A DNA stretch of 64,000 bases from Flavobacteriales bacterium (GTDB taxonomy: Bacteria; Bacteroidota; Bacteroidia; Flavobacteriales_D; Sanyastnellaceae), in the NCBI GenBank assembly GCA_016722445.1, contig JADKIZ010000001.1, positions 62,001 to 126,000 of the forward strand, given 5' to 3'. Positions 28,304 to 37,233 of this stretch are shown one piece after another (within the stretch, counting starts at the first letter, position 1; every line of letters starts with the position of its first letter). The notes under the pieces are model-generated. The model did no database searches. It saw nothing but the letters and a program-made list of their open reading frames with translations, and was not told the DNA's origin. Made by a program: the position numbers and the translations under genes.

Positions 28304-29578
28304 ATGCTTCAGGTTCCATTCATTCGCGAGAACAGAGATCAGGTCATTCAAGGTCTCGCCAAAAGAAACAAAGATTTCACCACACAGATTGATGCCATCA
28401 TCGCGCTCGATGAAACGCGTCGTAAAACACAAAACGATCTGGACAATTTGTTGGCTGAGGTCAACAAGCTTTCGAAAGAAATCGGTGAGATGATGAAATC
28501 TGGCCGCAAGGATGATGCTGAAAAAATCAAGCCTCAGGTCGCATCTCTGAAAGAGCAGATCAAGACTCTTGAAACAACGCTTGCAGAAACTGAAGAAGCA
28601 CAGAAGCAACTTCTCTATCAGATACCGAACGTTCCAAACGAAATCGTTCCGGTGGGTAAAACTGCGGATGAAAATGTGGAGGTATACCGATGGGGAAGTG
28701 TTCCGACTTTAGGAGATAACAAAAAACCCCATTGGGAATTGATCGAAGAATATGATCTCATCGACTTCGAACTAGGTACCAAAATCACTGGTGCTGGTTT
28801 TCCTGTGTACAAGGGAAAAGGCGCAAGACTACAGCGTGCCCTCATCAATTTTTTCCTCGATGAAGCTACTGCCGCCGGATACCGTGAATTTCAGCCACCT
28901 CTCATGGTGAATGAAGCTAGCGGATATGGCACAGGACAATTGCCAGATAAAGAAGGTCAGATGTATCACGTTGGAGTTGACGATCTCTATCTCATTCCAA
29001 CAGCAGAGGTACCTCTCACCAATCTTTACCGTGATGTCATTCTCAAGGAATCTGATTTACCGGTGAAAATGACCGGCTACACCCCATGCTTCCGACGTGA
29101 AGCTGGATCTTGGGGAGCACATGTTCGCGGACTCAATCGTCTTCATCAATTCGATAAAGTTGAAATAGTACAGCTTGTACACCCGGATCAGAGTTATGCG
29201 ATTCTGGAAAACATGGTAGAACATGTAAAACAACTTCTTCAAAAACTCGGACTTCATTTTCGCATCATCAGATTATGCGGTGGAGATATGGGATTTACTT
29301 CCTCCCTCACCTATGATTTCGAAGCTTGGAGTGGCGCACAGGAACGTTGGCTAGAAGTAAGCTCTACTTCAAACTTCGAAACATTTCAGGCGAACCGACT
29401 CAAATGCAGGTTTAAAAATGCTGACGGCAAGACGCAGTTGGTACATACGCTCAATGGCAGCGCATTGGCCTTACCTCGTATTGTGGCCTCTTTGCTTGAA
29501 AACAATCAAGATGCAAACGGAATCAAAATTCCTGAAGCGCTGGTGCCATACACTGGTTTCGATCGTATTTCGAAATAA
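28304..29578 (+). CDS. serS: seryl-tRNA synthetase
   Basis: A 424-residue class II synthetase that charges tRNA(Ser) with serine. The N-terminal coiled-coil arm (about residues 28-105) that grips the tRNA long variable arm is clear. Class II motif 2 appears as YTPCFRREAGSWG and motif 3 as NGSALALPRIVASLLENNQ; the serine-site segment LIPTAEVPLTN is present. Length is normal. It follows the rpmA terminator, so it should have its own promoter, but no perfect -7 box is seen in the 38-base gap. Confidence 0.97.
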   Translation: MLQVPFIRENRDQVIQGLAKRNKDFTTQIDAIIALDETRRKTQNDLDNLLAEVNKLSKEIGEMMKSGRKDDAEKIKPQVASLKEQIKTLETTLAETEEAQKQLLYQIPNVPNEIVPVGKTADENVEVYRWGSVPTLGDNKKPHWELIEEYDLIDFELGTKITGAGFPVYKGKGARLQRALINFFLDEATAAGYREFQPPLMVNEASGYGTGQLPDKEGQMYHVGVDDLYLIPTAEVPLTNLYRDVILKESDLPVKMTGYTPCFRREAGSWGAHVRGLNRLHQFDKVEIVQLVHPDQSYAILENMVEHVKQLLQKLGLHFRIIRLCGGDMGFTSSLTYDFEAWSGAQERWLEVSSTSNFETFQANRLKCRFKNADGKTQLVHTLNGSALALPRIVASLLENNQDANGIKIPEALVPYTGFDRISK

Positions 29579-29648
29579 CACCTCGGTTAGGAAAAATTGT
29601 CAATTCAACAAATCCCTGATGACATCATCGGGTTAAATTAGCTGTGCT

Positions 29649-30242
29649 ATGAAAATCACCCTTCAGCTCGTGTTGGTCGTTGTTGTTGCTTCATTGACCA
29701 TCATGATTTCATCATGCAAGTCATCGCATGAATACAATGTGCAAATCGCCTCATTGGATTCTGTAAAAAACAGCACCAATGATTTGATGTTGCGTTGCAA
29801 TCAGGCATTGCTGGATTGGGGATCACAATACCCAGATAGTATGCTGCTCAACATCCGTTTTATCCAAGACCATTTCAAGGGCGTGATGAAAACCGGTGAC
29901 GCCATGGTGGTGGCATCCTATTCGAATGCGGCACAGGATATGCTTCAGGTGAAAATCGATTTGGAGGATGTGGTTCGACAACTTTCTACATTTCACAATG
30001 AAATATCTGCATTACAAAAAGCGTTGAGAGAACAAGCCACACACGATAAAAACGGCAACGAAATCAATGAAATTTACGTTCAGGAAGTCCTGAAGAAAGA
30101 AAATGAAAATCTCAAACGTTTTGATACACGGCTCAATGAACTCAGCCTATTGCTCCATCACGCTTCTGAGATTGCCACCAATAGCAGAACACAGGTAAAT
30201 CACATTGCCGATAGTTTGAACAATACAATCAATAAGAACTGA
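29649..30242 (+). CDS. predicted lipoprotein of unknown function
   Basis: A 197-residue protein with a hydrophobic N-terminal segment and a lipobox (MISSCKSS, acceptor Cys about residue 23). The rest is mostly helical and charged with coiled-coil character, especially about residues 100-195. I do not recognise a family. Its stop overlaps the start of the TPR gene (TGATG), so the two are translationally coupled and probably act together at the envelope. Confidence 0.7.
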   Translation: MKITLQLVLVVVVASLTIMISSCKSSHEYNVQIASLDSVKNSTNDLMLRCNQALLDWGSQYPDSMLLNIRFIQDHFKGVMKTGDAMVVASYSNAAQDMLQVKIDLEDVVRQLSTFHNEISALQKALREQATHDKNGNEINEIYVQEVLKKENENLKRFDTRLNELSLLLHHASEIATNSRTQVNHIADSLNNTINKN

Positions 30243-32065
30243 TGAAAAATATACTCAGATGGATGTTTACCTTGTTGGTGTTGCTTGCTGCAGAGCAGTC
30301 ATTCGCCCAGGAAACAGATATGGAATTGGCAGAGTACTATTACAATCAAGGCATGTTTGAACAAGCGCGTTTATACTATGATAAAATATACAAGACCAAT
30401 AAAACCACACGCGTCTACAACAACTATCTCAACACACTCATCGCTCTGAACGATTTTGAAGAAGCGGAAAAACTAGCCAAGAAAAAAGTAAAAGAAGACA
30501 CCAAGGATGGAGTGAGTTATGTGAAGTTGGGTGATCTGTATAAAAAATTCAATAAGCCGGAAGAAGCCACAGAACAGTTTGAAGAAGCGATCAAAAAAGT
30601 AGAACCTACCAGGGCGAACATCATAAGACTGGCCAATGAATTTTCGCAAATCAGCGAATACCAATACGCCTTGCGCGCTTACCAAAAAGGCAAGGCCGAA
30701 TCAAAAGACGGATACAATTTTTCATACGAGGTTGCCAATATGCAGGGCAATTTGGGAGAATTTGAAGCGATGACAGAATCGTTCCTCGATCTCATTGGAA
30801 CCGAACCGAATTATCTCCAAACCGTTCAGAACTCACTCAATAGAACTTTGAATCTCGACGAGAACAAAGAGAACATGGATATGCTGCGTGTGAAATTGCT
30901 TAAACGCACACAACAAGAACCAGATAAAATCATTATTACAGAAATGCTGGCTTGGTTGTTCATGCAAAAAAATGATTTCGCAAGCGCATATATTCAAATC
31001 GTCTCTCTCGATAAAAGGCTCAATGAAAATGGTTATCGGTTGATGAACCTCGCGCAACTCGCACTCAACAACCATGATTATGAAACCGCGAGAAAAAGCT
31101 ATCAGACAGTTATCGATAAAGGACCAGGAGGAGATTATTTCATCACTGCCCGTATCGAAAAACTCCAGGTGATGCGCGAAGAACTCGCCCACAAGCCCGG
31201 GGCAAGTATTGCTTTATACAACGAACTTGAATTGGCCTATCAAACCGCTCTTTCTGATTTAGGTAAAAGTTATGAGACCGTGATCATGATGAAAGAACTC
31301 GCACACTTGCAAGCCTTTCATTTAAATAAAATTGAAGATGCCATTGTTCTTTTGCGTGAAGCCATTACAATGCCCGGCCTATACAATAAAACTTTGGCAT
31401 TGTGTAAACTCGAACTTGGCGATATCCTGCTCTTCAAAGGAGAGATTTGGGAAGCGTCATTGCTGTTTTCACAAGTCGAACTCGATTTCAAGGATGATGT
31501 TCTTGGACACGAAGCCAAATTCCGCAATTCGAGAATTTCTTACTACACGGGAGATTTTGAATGGGCCCAGGGTCAACTCGATGTTTTGAAAGCATCCACT
31601 TCGAAACTCATCAGCAATGATGCGATAGACCTATCGTTATTGATCACCGACAATTTCAACATGGATACGACGCTTGTACCCATGCAGATGTTTGCCCGTG
31701 CTGATCTGCTCACCTATCAAAATCGATTTGAGGACGCCACCACAACACTTGATTCCATCTTTACCATTTACCCTGCGCATACGCTGGCAGATGAAATTCT
31801 GATGAAGAAAGCAGAAATACAAATGAAGCAGGGTCACTATGATCAAGCCCGTGATTTGTATCAGGAAGTCATCAATATCTATTTCATCGAAATCACCGCA
31901 GATGATGCCCTGTTTAAATTGGCGGATATGTATCAGTTCATTTATATCGACAATACAAAAGCCATGGAGCTTTATGAAAAACTGATCACCGATTTTCCCG
32001 GAAGTCTTTACGTAGTAGAAGCGCGCAAAAGATTCAGAAGTTTGCGTGGAGACGCATTGAATTGA
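30242..32065 (+). CDS. exported tetratricopeptide-repeat protein
   Basis: A 607-residue protein with a signal peptide (MKNILRWMFTLLVLLAAEQSFAQ) followed by TPR-like helical repeats through the whole length, for example AEYYYNQGMFEQARLYYDKI near the start and DQARDLYQEVINIYF and AMELYEKLITDFPGSLY near the end. TPR proteins are scaffolds; no enzyme domain is present. It overlaps the upstream lipoprotein gene by one base, suggesting an envelope complex of the two. A palindromic terminator shared with the convergent DUF4097 gene follows. Confidence 0.8.
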   Translation: MKNILRWMFTLLVLLAAEQSFAQETDMELAEYYYNQGMFEQARLYYDKIYKTNKTTRVYNNYLNTLIALNDFEEAEKLAKKKVKEDTKDGVSYVKLGDLYKKFNKPEEATEQFEEAIKKVEPTRANIIRLANEFSQISEYQYALRAYQKGKAESKDGYNFSYEVANMQGNLGEFEAMTESFLDLIGTEPNYLQTVQNSLNRTLNLDENKENMDMLRVKLLKRTQQEPDKIIITEMLAWLFMQKNDFASAYIQIVSLDKRLNENGYRLMNLAQLALNNHDYETARKSYQTVIDKGPGGDYFITARIEKLQVMREELAHKPGASIALYNELELAYQTALSDLGKSYETVIMMKELAHLQAFHLNKIEDAIVLLREAITMPGLYNKTLALCKLELGDILLFKGEIWEASLLFSQVELDFKDDVLGHEAKFRNSRISYYTGDFEWAQGQLDVLKASTSKLISNDAIDLSLLITDNFNMDTTLVPMQMFARADLLTYQNRFEDATTTLDSIFTIYPAHTLADEILMKKAEIQMKQGHYDQARDLYQEVINIYFIEITADDALFKLADMYQFIYIDNTKAMELYEKLITDFPGSLYVVEARKRFRSLRGDALN

Positions 32066-32087
32066 TCCCTTCATATTTCATGACATA

Positions 32088-32126
32088 ACAAGGCCCGGAA
32101 CTATATGTTACCGGGCCTTGTGTTTT
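32088..32126. terminator. bidirectional terminator between the TPR gene and the DUF4097-like gene
   Basis: Perfect stem ACAAGGCCCGG / CCGGGCCTTGT with a 12-base loop, lying between convergent genes. T runs are short on both sides. Confidence 0.85.
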
Positions 32127-32155
32127 CATGGAAAAATATACATGAATCTACTTGC

Positions 32156-33058
32156 CTAATTCCCGTCGATGTCAATATCGACATCACCAAAATCGCATTC
32201 CACCTCAAGTTTGCCTTCTCCATTGCCAATGGTACCTCGCTCTTCCTTTGATACATAATCACTCTCAACGCTGGTCTTTTTAGCGCTTCCAGGAAGATCA
32301 ATATCACCATAGGAAGCACTGGTATCAAATCGAAAACCTGCATCAGAGGCGATGTTGACATCCGCATCAGCATATTCAATTTTGATTTCGAGGTCCTTGC
32401 ATTCACGTCTTACAAGATCCAATTCAAGGTCACCAAAACTGCTGTGTATTTCGGCATTCCCTTGCAATACTTTGATTTCAAGTTTGCCATATTCATTGCG
32501 AAAATCGCCACCATTGGTTCCGTTGATATGTGCATCTCCAAAAGCAATACGAATGTCATTTTCATATGACCACAAACCGTTCACTGTGAGCTTGCCATAT
32601 TCTTGATTGATCAAACACGCACCTTGCATATCACCGATGGTGAGATCCCCAAAAGAAGTATTTCCATCTATGATCGCCTTTTGCGGAATCCTGATCTCCA
32701 CATTGATGTTATAACTCTCGTTCATCTTTTTCGAGTTGCAGGAATTGATCCCACCATTCACAGTAAGCGAAGCATTTTCCATTCCTTCATTGACATGCAC
32801 ACTGAAAGCGTCAAACATTTCATCAGCGCGCGATTGACTGCTTGCATTCACATCTAGTTTCACCACAATGTCGATCACATTTTGATCCCAAGTTTTGATT
32901 TGACAATCAGCAAAGCTGATATCAAGATCTAATCTTACATCACCGTTCGTTTTGAAATTCTTTTTGATTTCCTTGTAATAAATGGTACCCTCATCTCCTG
33001 CAAACGCGCAGAAGAAACCAAACAGCAGTGCCAGACTAAGAAGACAACTTTTCTTCAT
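32156..33058 (-). CDS. exported DUF4097-like beta-helical protein
   Basis: A 300-residue protein with a signal peptide (MKKSCLLSLALLFGFFCAFA). The mature part has short repeats centred on SFGDL / EYGKL / SYGDI motifs (NTSFGDLTIGD, NEYGKLEI, HSSFGDLEL, SASYGDIDL, CDFGDVDID), the pattern of DUF4097/head-GIN-type putative auto-transporter adhesin beta-helices. It is the last gene of an overlapping three-gene unit with an ECF sigma factor and a membrane protein, so its synthesis is tied to that signal. The function is unknown; an envelope stress sensor or adhesin is possible. Confidence 0.78.
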   Translation of the reverse strand: MKKSCLLSLALLFGFFCAFAGDEGTIYYKEIKKNFKTNGDVRLDLDISFADCQIKTWDQNVIDIVVKLDVNASSQSRADEMFDAFSVHVNEGMENASLTVNGGINSCNSKKMNESYNINVEIRIPQKAIIDGNTSFGDLTIGDMQGACLINQEYGKLTVNGLWSYENDIRIAFGDAHINGTNGGDFRNEYGKLEIKVLQGNAEIHSSFGDLELDLVRRECKDLEIKIEYADADVNIASDAGFRFDTSASYGDIDLPGSAKKTSVESDYVSKEERGTIGNGEGKLEVECDFGDVDIDIDGN

Positions 33059-33590
33059 GACTTTGTATATTGAATTTATTCTGAATTTCGATGTATTTCT
33101 GTAATTGCTCCATCAGCTTTAATCGGAAGCGATAGTTATTGACCATAGCGTCGGCCACACGTTGATTGCTGAAATTTTTCGCCAATTGTTCTTCGAGCAT
33201 GGCATATTCGGTTTCGAGTTTTTTCAAATCGTCGAGAAACCGCTTGATGTTGTCATCAGTTGTATTGAGCTGGCTCACATCCATCTTCAAACGTTCGTGA
33301 TAAAACTGTTCGGCCGCCGCCATTTCCATAGACACATCGGAAAGCCTTACCCTTTCTGCATAATCATTCGTTTTTTTCACTTCTGAAATGGTAATGGCTA
33401 CAATAAAACCTGCCACCACAGCAGCTGCGAGCGCAATCCATGGCCAGCGTGGAATACGTCTTTCGGCTTTAGCTGCCCGCATCCGAAGAAGTTTCATTTC
33501 AAAACGCTCCTCATGACCTGGAATTAATTCCTGATCTTCATTCGCGTTTTCGAATGCTTTTCTGATCCGATTTTCAATTGCTTCTTTCAT
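33036..33590 (-). CDS. single-pass membrane protein, possible anti-sigma factor
   Basis: A 184-residue protein: a charged N-terminal cytoplasmic region, one membrane helix (about residues 47-68, WPWIALAAAVVAGFIVAI) and a helical, coiled-coil-rich periplasmic part. Its ATG lies inside the end of the ECF sigma gene (17-base overlap) and its own end overlaps the DUF4097-like gene by 23 bases. The position and topology are those of an anti-sigma factor, although the classical zinc-binding anti-sigma motif is absent, so the role is inference. Confidence 0.65.
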   Translation of the reverse strand: MKEAIENRIRKAFENANEDQELIPGHEERFEMKLLRMRAAKAERRIPRWPWIALAAAVVAGFIVAITISEVKKTNDYAERVRLSDVSMEMAAAEQFYHERLKMDVSQLNTTDDNIKRFLDDLKKLETEYAMLEEQLAKNFSNQRVADAMVNNYRFRLKLMEQLQKYIEIQNKFNIQSHEEKLSS

Positions 33591-34155
33591 ATTCCTCTGT
33601 CAACTCTTTCTTCAGTTTCGATAATGCCCGTGAATATTGTGATCTCGAGGTACTGGCTGTGATTCCCAGTTCTCCGGCGATATCGTCATGTGACCAACCT
33701 TCCAGCAAATGCAATCTCACCACTACCCGATATCCATCCGGCATATCATCTATTTTTTTTCTGATCAGTTCATCGCTGATCACATTCCAATCCGCATTGC
33801 CGGTGTCCTCTTCAGGAACTTCAACATCCTCGAACAATGTTGACGTAGACTTTCGGCTTTTCAATTTGTTCAACGCATGTCGCAATGCTATTTGCTTTTG
33901 CCATGCCGGATATTTATTGTCATCCTTCAAGCTGTGCAGTTTGTCGAATCCCTGTATCATACTTTCCTGCAACACATCTTCAGCCTCTTCCCTGTTTCGC
34001 AGAATTTGCCACACCGCGGGATAGATCTGTTTCCACATCTTTCCATACGCCAGACACATGGCATCGTGATCACCACGACGACACCTGGCTATGATATGTT
34101 TCCATTCCTGCTCCAGATTGGGGAGGTTAAATTGGTTGGTCTGTACATATGACAA
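33574..34155 (-). CDS. ECF-type RNA polymerase sigma factor
   Basis: A 193-residue sigma-70 family factor with region 2 (AVWQILRNREEAEDVLQESMI) and region 4 (VRLHLLEGWSHDDIAGELGI) helix-turn-helix. The small linker and the absence of regions 1 and 3 make it an ECF factor. The only plausible start in this frame is TTG 34155; no nearby in-frame ATG exists, so translation may be weak or the start uncertain. It heads an overlapping operon with the membrane protein and the DUF4097-like protein, the usual arrangement of a sigma/anti-sigma pair with a target. A 7-bp tandem repeat lies about 90 bases upstream. Confidence 0.88.
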   Translation of the reverse strand: MSYVQTNQFNLPNLEQEWKHIIARCRRGDHDAMCLAYGKMWKQIYPAVWQILRNREEAEDVLQESMIQGFDKLHSLKDDNKYPAWQKQIALRHALNKLKSRKSTSTLFEDVEVPEEDTGNADWNVISDELIRKKIDDMPDGYRVVVRLHLLEGWSHDDIAGELGITASTSRSQYSRALSKLKKELTEEYERSN

Positions 34156-34244
34156 TGCAAATAACGAAACGCTGCATCTAATGGTATTTTTTTTATTCTA
34201 TCCCTTAAACCCTATCACCCACAATCTGATTACCAACTTAATTT

Positions 34245-34327
34245 AATTCATAATTCATAATTCATAATTCATAATTCATAATTCATAATTCATAATTCAT
34301 AATTCATAATTCATAATTCATAATTCA
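34245..34327. repeat. 7-bp tandem repeat, about 12 copies
   Basis: The unit AATTCAT is repeated without error 11 full times plus a final AATTCA. It sits between the ECF sigma promoter region and the nrdA terminator, outside any gene. Such a perfect short array is prone to slippage and could vary between strains. Confidence 0.95.
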
Positions 34328-34364
34328 AAAAAATGCCCCGGATCCAAGCGATCCGGGGCGTTTT
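34327..34364 (-). terminator. terminator after nrdA
   Basis: Perfect stem GCCCCGGATC / GATCCGGGGC with a 5-base loop. On the minus strand it is followed by a run of seven T, about 70 bases past the nrdA stop. Confidence 0.93.
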
Positions 34365-34434
34365 ATAAATCAACCTTGTCCATCACAGCAGTAAATGACA
34401 GACCCATTTTGTATTTCAGATCTTCAATGCAGGA

Positions 34435-36921
34435 CTATCCGCTGCACATTTCACATGCATCTGGATTGTCGAGCGAACATGCGAGCGCTGCTTGTTGCTT
34501 GGCAATTTCTTCCGCACTCATTCCAGCTTGCATGCTGGCTGCATTATGCACTTCGACCTGAGGTTCTGAAACCACAACCGGCTCAACGTTGCTGGCATAT
34601 GCAGCGGCAGTTGCAGCGGCCATTACACTCTCTGCGTTTACAGGGATGGTTTCAGACTTGTATTTTTTATCTACCGTAAACTTGATGGCATCGGTAGCTG
34701 CTTTTGTGCGCAAGTAGTACATACCTGTTTTCAAACCACGCTCCCACGAATAGAAGTGCATCGAAGAGAGTTTGCCGAAGTTCGGATTCTCCATAAACAC
34801 ATTGAGTGACTGACTTTGGCAGATAAACGCACCACGGTCGGCAGCCATTTCAATGATGGCTTTTTGAGAAAGTTCCCAAGCGGTTTTGTAAAGTGCTTTG
34901 AGGTTGTCTGGAATTTCTGCAATGTTCTGTACTGAGCCATTGGCAGCGATAAGTTTGTTTTTCAATTCATCATTCCAGATACCCAGGCTCACCAAGTCCT
35001 TCAGAAGGTGTTTGTTCACGATGATGTATTCACCGGCCAAAACACGACGCGTATAGATGTTGCTGGTATAAGGTTCGAAACATTCATTGTTACCGAGGAT
35101 CTGCGCAGTGCTGGCCGTTGGCATTGGTGCGAGCAACAGCGAATTGCGCATACCGTGTGTTTTAATCTCTTCTTTCAGAACATCCCATTCCCAGCGGCTT
35201 GAAGGCGTTACACCCCACATATCGTACTGAAGAATGCCCTTACTTGCAGGAGATCCTGGATATGTTTCATAAGCGCCATCACGTTTTGCAAGATCTTTAG
35301 ATGCCGTGCAAGACGCATAATAGATGGTTTCGAAAACTTCCTTGTTGAGTTGGCGTGCTTCCGGACCATCGAAAGGATAACGCATCAGGATAAATGCATC
35401 TGCAAGTCCCTGTACTCCGATTCCAATCGGACGATGGCGCATATTGCTCTTTTTGGTTTCCGGCACCGGATAATAATTCGCATCAATGATTTTGTTCAGA
35501 TTCACGGTGAGCTGATAAGCCACATCGAACAATCTGTCATGATCGAATTTTCCTTCTTTGACAAATTTTGGAAGCGCGATGGAGCCGAGGTTACACACCG
35601 CGATTTCATCAGGTGCAGTATATTCCATGATTTCGGTACAGAGGTTTGAACTCTTGATGGTACCGAGATTCTGTTGATTGCTTTTGCTGTTTGCTGCGTC
35701 TTTGTACAGCATATAAGGTGTGCCTGTCTCAATCTGTGATTCGAGAATTTTGAACCAGAGATCTTGTGCTTTGATGGTCTGACGGCCTTTGCCTTCATTT
35801 TCGTATTTGGTATAAAGCGCTTCAAAAGCTTCACCCCAAGTATCGCAAAGACCAGGACACTCATTTGGGCACATCAGTGTCCACTGGCCATCCTCTTTCA
35901 CACGTTTCATGAACAAATCCGGAATCCACAATGCGTAAAACAAGTCACGCGCACGCGCTTCCTCTTTACCGTGGTTCTTTTTCAGATCGAGAAAATCGTA
36001 AACATCGGCATGCCATGGTTCGAGGTAAATCGCAAAAGAACCTTTGCGTTTTCCACCACCCTGATCTACATAACGTGCTGTGTCATTGAATACTTTCAAC
36101 ATGGGCACAATACCATTGCTGGTGCCATTGGTTCCTTTGATGTAAGAACCTTTTGCGCGCACATTGTGAATGCTGAGACCAATACCGCCAGCACTTTGAG
36201 AAATGAGTGCGGTTTGTTTCAGTGTATTGTAAATACCCTCGATGCTATCGCTCTGCATTTGCAACAAAAAGCAAGAAGACATCTGTGGCTTTGGAGTACC
36301 TGCATTGAACAATGTTGGTGTGGCGTGGGTGAACCAACCTTCGCTCAACATATTGTAAGTCTTGATGACTTCCTGAATGTCGTTTTTGTGAATACCCACA
36401 GCGACGCGCATGAAAAGCTGTTGTGGACGTTCAGCCACCTTTCCGTTGAGCTTCAGGAGATAAGAACGCTCAAGTGTTTTGAAACCGAAGTAATCAAAAT
36501 TGAAATCACGGTCGTAGATGATCGTGCTATCCAGAATTGGTGCATTATCGATGATGATCTTGTACACATCATCGGCAAGAAGACCAGCGTTGGCGCCTGT
36601 TTTCGGGTCGAGATAGTAGTAGAGATCAGTCATCACCTGACTGAACGACTTCTTGGTGTTTTTGTGAAGATTGCTTACGGCGATACGCGATGCGAGCAAA
36701 GCATAGTCGGGGTGAGTGGTGGCATTCGATGCCGCAATTTCTGCTGCGAGGTTATCCAGTTCGCTGGTAGTTACGCCATCGTAAACGCCTTCAATCACCT
36801 TCATAGCGATTTTGACAGAATCGACAATCGGATTCAACCCGTAGCACAGTTTGCCTATACGGGCAGTGATTTTATCAAACTTGACGCTCTCCTTGCGTCC
36901 ATCTCTTTTTAATACAAACAT
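34435..36921 (-). CDS. nrdA: ribonucleoside-diphosphate reductase, alpha subunit (class I)
   Basis: An 828-residue class I large subunit that reduces ribonucleotides to deoxyribonucleotides. An N-terminal ATP-cone (VLKRDGRKESVKFDKITARI) allows dATP feedback. Active-site features: SSCFLLQMQSDS and NLCTEIMEY with the redox Cys pair, NLGSIALPKF, and ERPQQLFMRVAVG upstream. The C-terminal Cys pair that passes electrons from thioredoxin is at the very end (ACEMCSG). It is downstream of nrdB on the same strand, with a 312-base gap holding a structured leader and a DnaA-box match. A strong terminator follows. Confidence 0.97.
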   Translation of the reverse strand: MFVLKRDGRKESVKFDKITARIGKLCYGLNPIVDSVKIAMKVIEGVYDGVTTSELDNLAAEIAASNATTHPDYALLASRIAVSNLHKNTKKSFSQVMTDLYYYLDPKTGANAGLLADDVYKIIIDNAPILDSTIIYDRDFNFDYFGFKTLERSYLLKLNGKVAERPQQLFMRVAVGIHKNDIQEVIKTYNMLSEGWFTHATPTLFNAGTPKPQMSSCFLLQMQSDSIEGIYNTLKQTALISQSAGGIGLSIHNVRAKGSYIKGTNGTSNGIVPMLKVFNDTARYVDQGGGKRKGSFAIYLEPWHADVYDFLDLKKNHGKEEARARDLFYALWIPDLFMKRVKEDGQWTLMCPNECPGLCDTWGEAFEALYTKYENEGKGRQTIKAQDLWFKILESQIETGTPYMLYKDAANSKSNQQNLGTIKSSNLCTEIMEYTAPDEIAVCNLGSIALPKFVKEGKFDHDRLFDVAYQLTVNLNKIIDANYYPVPETKKSNMRHRPIGIGVQGLADAFILMRYPFDGPEARQLNKEVFETIYYASCTASKDLAKRDGAYETYPGSPASKGILQYDMWGVTPSSRWEWDVLKEEIKTHGMRNSLLLAPMPTASTAQILGNNECFEPYTSNIYTRRVLAGEYIIVNKHLLKDLVSLGIWNDELKNKLIAANGSVQNIAEIPDNLKALYKTAWELSQKAIIEMAADRGAFICQSQSLNVFMENPNFGKLSSMHFYSWERGLKTGMYYLRTKAATDAIKFTVDKKYKSETIPVNAESVMAAATAAAYASNVEPVVVSEPQVEVHNAASMQAGMSAEEIAKQQAALACSLDNPDACEMCSG

Positions 36922-36934
36922 ATTCGTAAGCAGT

Positions 36935-37051
36935 TATTGTTTGGGTTGGCCCGGGCACTTCATCGCCACAACGCTGCACCCGGTCAGTGTTGTGTTCCCC
37001 GATTGGGTCGGGGGTTGGTTAAGGCATAACCCAGAAATTTTGAAAAATTTC
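36935..37051 (-). promoter_or_regulatory. hairpin-rich leader upstream of nrdA
   Basis: Between nrdB and nrdA the minus strand can form several hairpins: a GC-rich stem pairing the CCGGG/CCCGG segments near 36949-36982, a nine-pair stem CACAACACT / AGCGTTGTG with one wobble (36966-36994), a perfect CCCCGA-CCCAA-TCGGGG hairpin (36997-37013) and GAAATTTT / AAAATTTC (37033-37051). The first two compete for the same bases, which would suit alternative folds. It is not followed by a T run before the nrdA start and I cannot assign it to a known riboswitch class. Confidence 0.35.
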
Positions 37052-37180
37052 GTCAGGTATAACATCTTTCGGACTCATTATCAGCACAAGTCAGGAAGAC
37101 GTTATGGCTATGCAATGAAAACGTTTAGGTAATGTTTTTCAAAAAATCTTGATGGATTGTTTTGAAAAAATAGGAGGTAA

Positions 37181-37189
37181 TTATCCACA
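37181..37189 (+). promoter_or_regulatory. DnaA-box match between nrdB and nrdA
   Basis: Perfect TTATCCACA, 53 bases before the nrdB stop in genome coordinates and about 260 bases upstream of the nrdA start. In E. coli the nrdAB promoter is under DnaA control; here a single box is only suggestive. Confidence 0.3.
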
Positions 37190-37233
37190 CCCATTAGGTG
37201 TATATCTTCTGCCGTGAAGGCAGCACATTTCAA

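Noticed and set aside
34245..34327. CRISPR array
   Set aside because: The unit is 7 bases and there are no spacers; it is a simple tandem repeat.
35764..36912. 382-codon open frame antisense to nrdA
   Set aside because: It is a shadow of the strongly conserved nrdA codons; the translation has no family resemblance and no promoter or start signal.
36935..37051. cobalamin or other known riboswitch before nrdA
   Set aside because: The conserved B12-box and core sequences are not present; only generic hairpins are visible.
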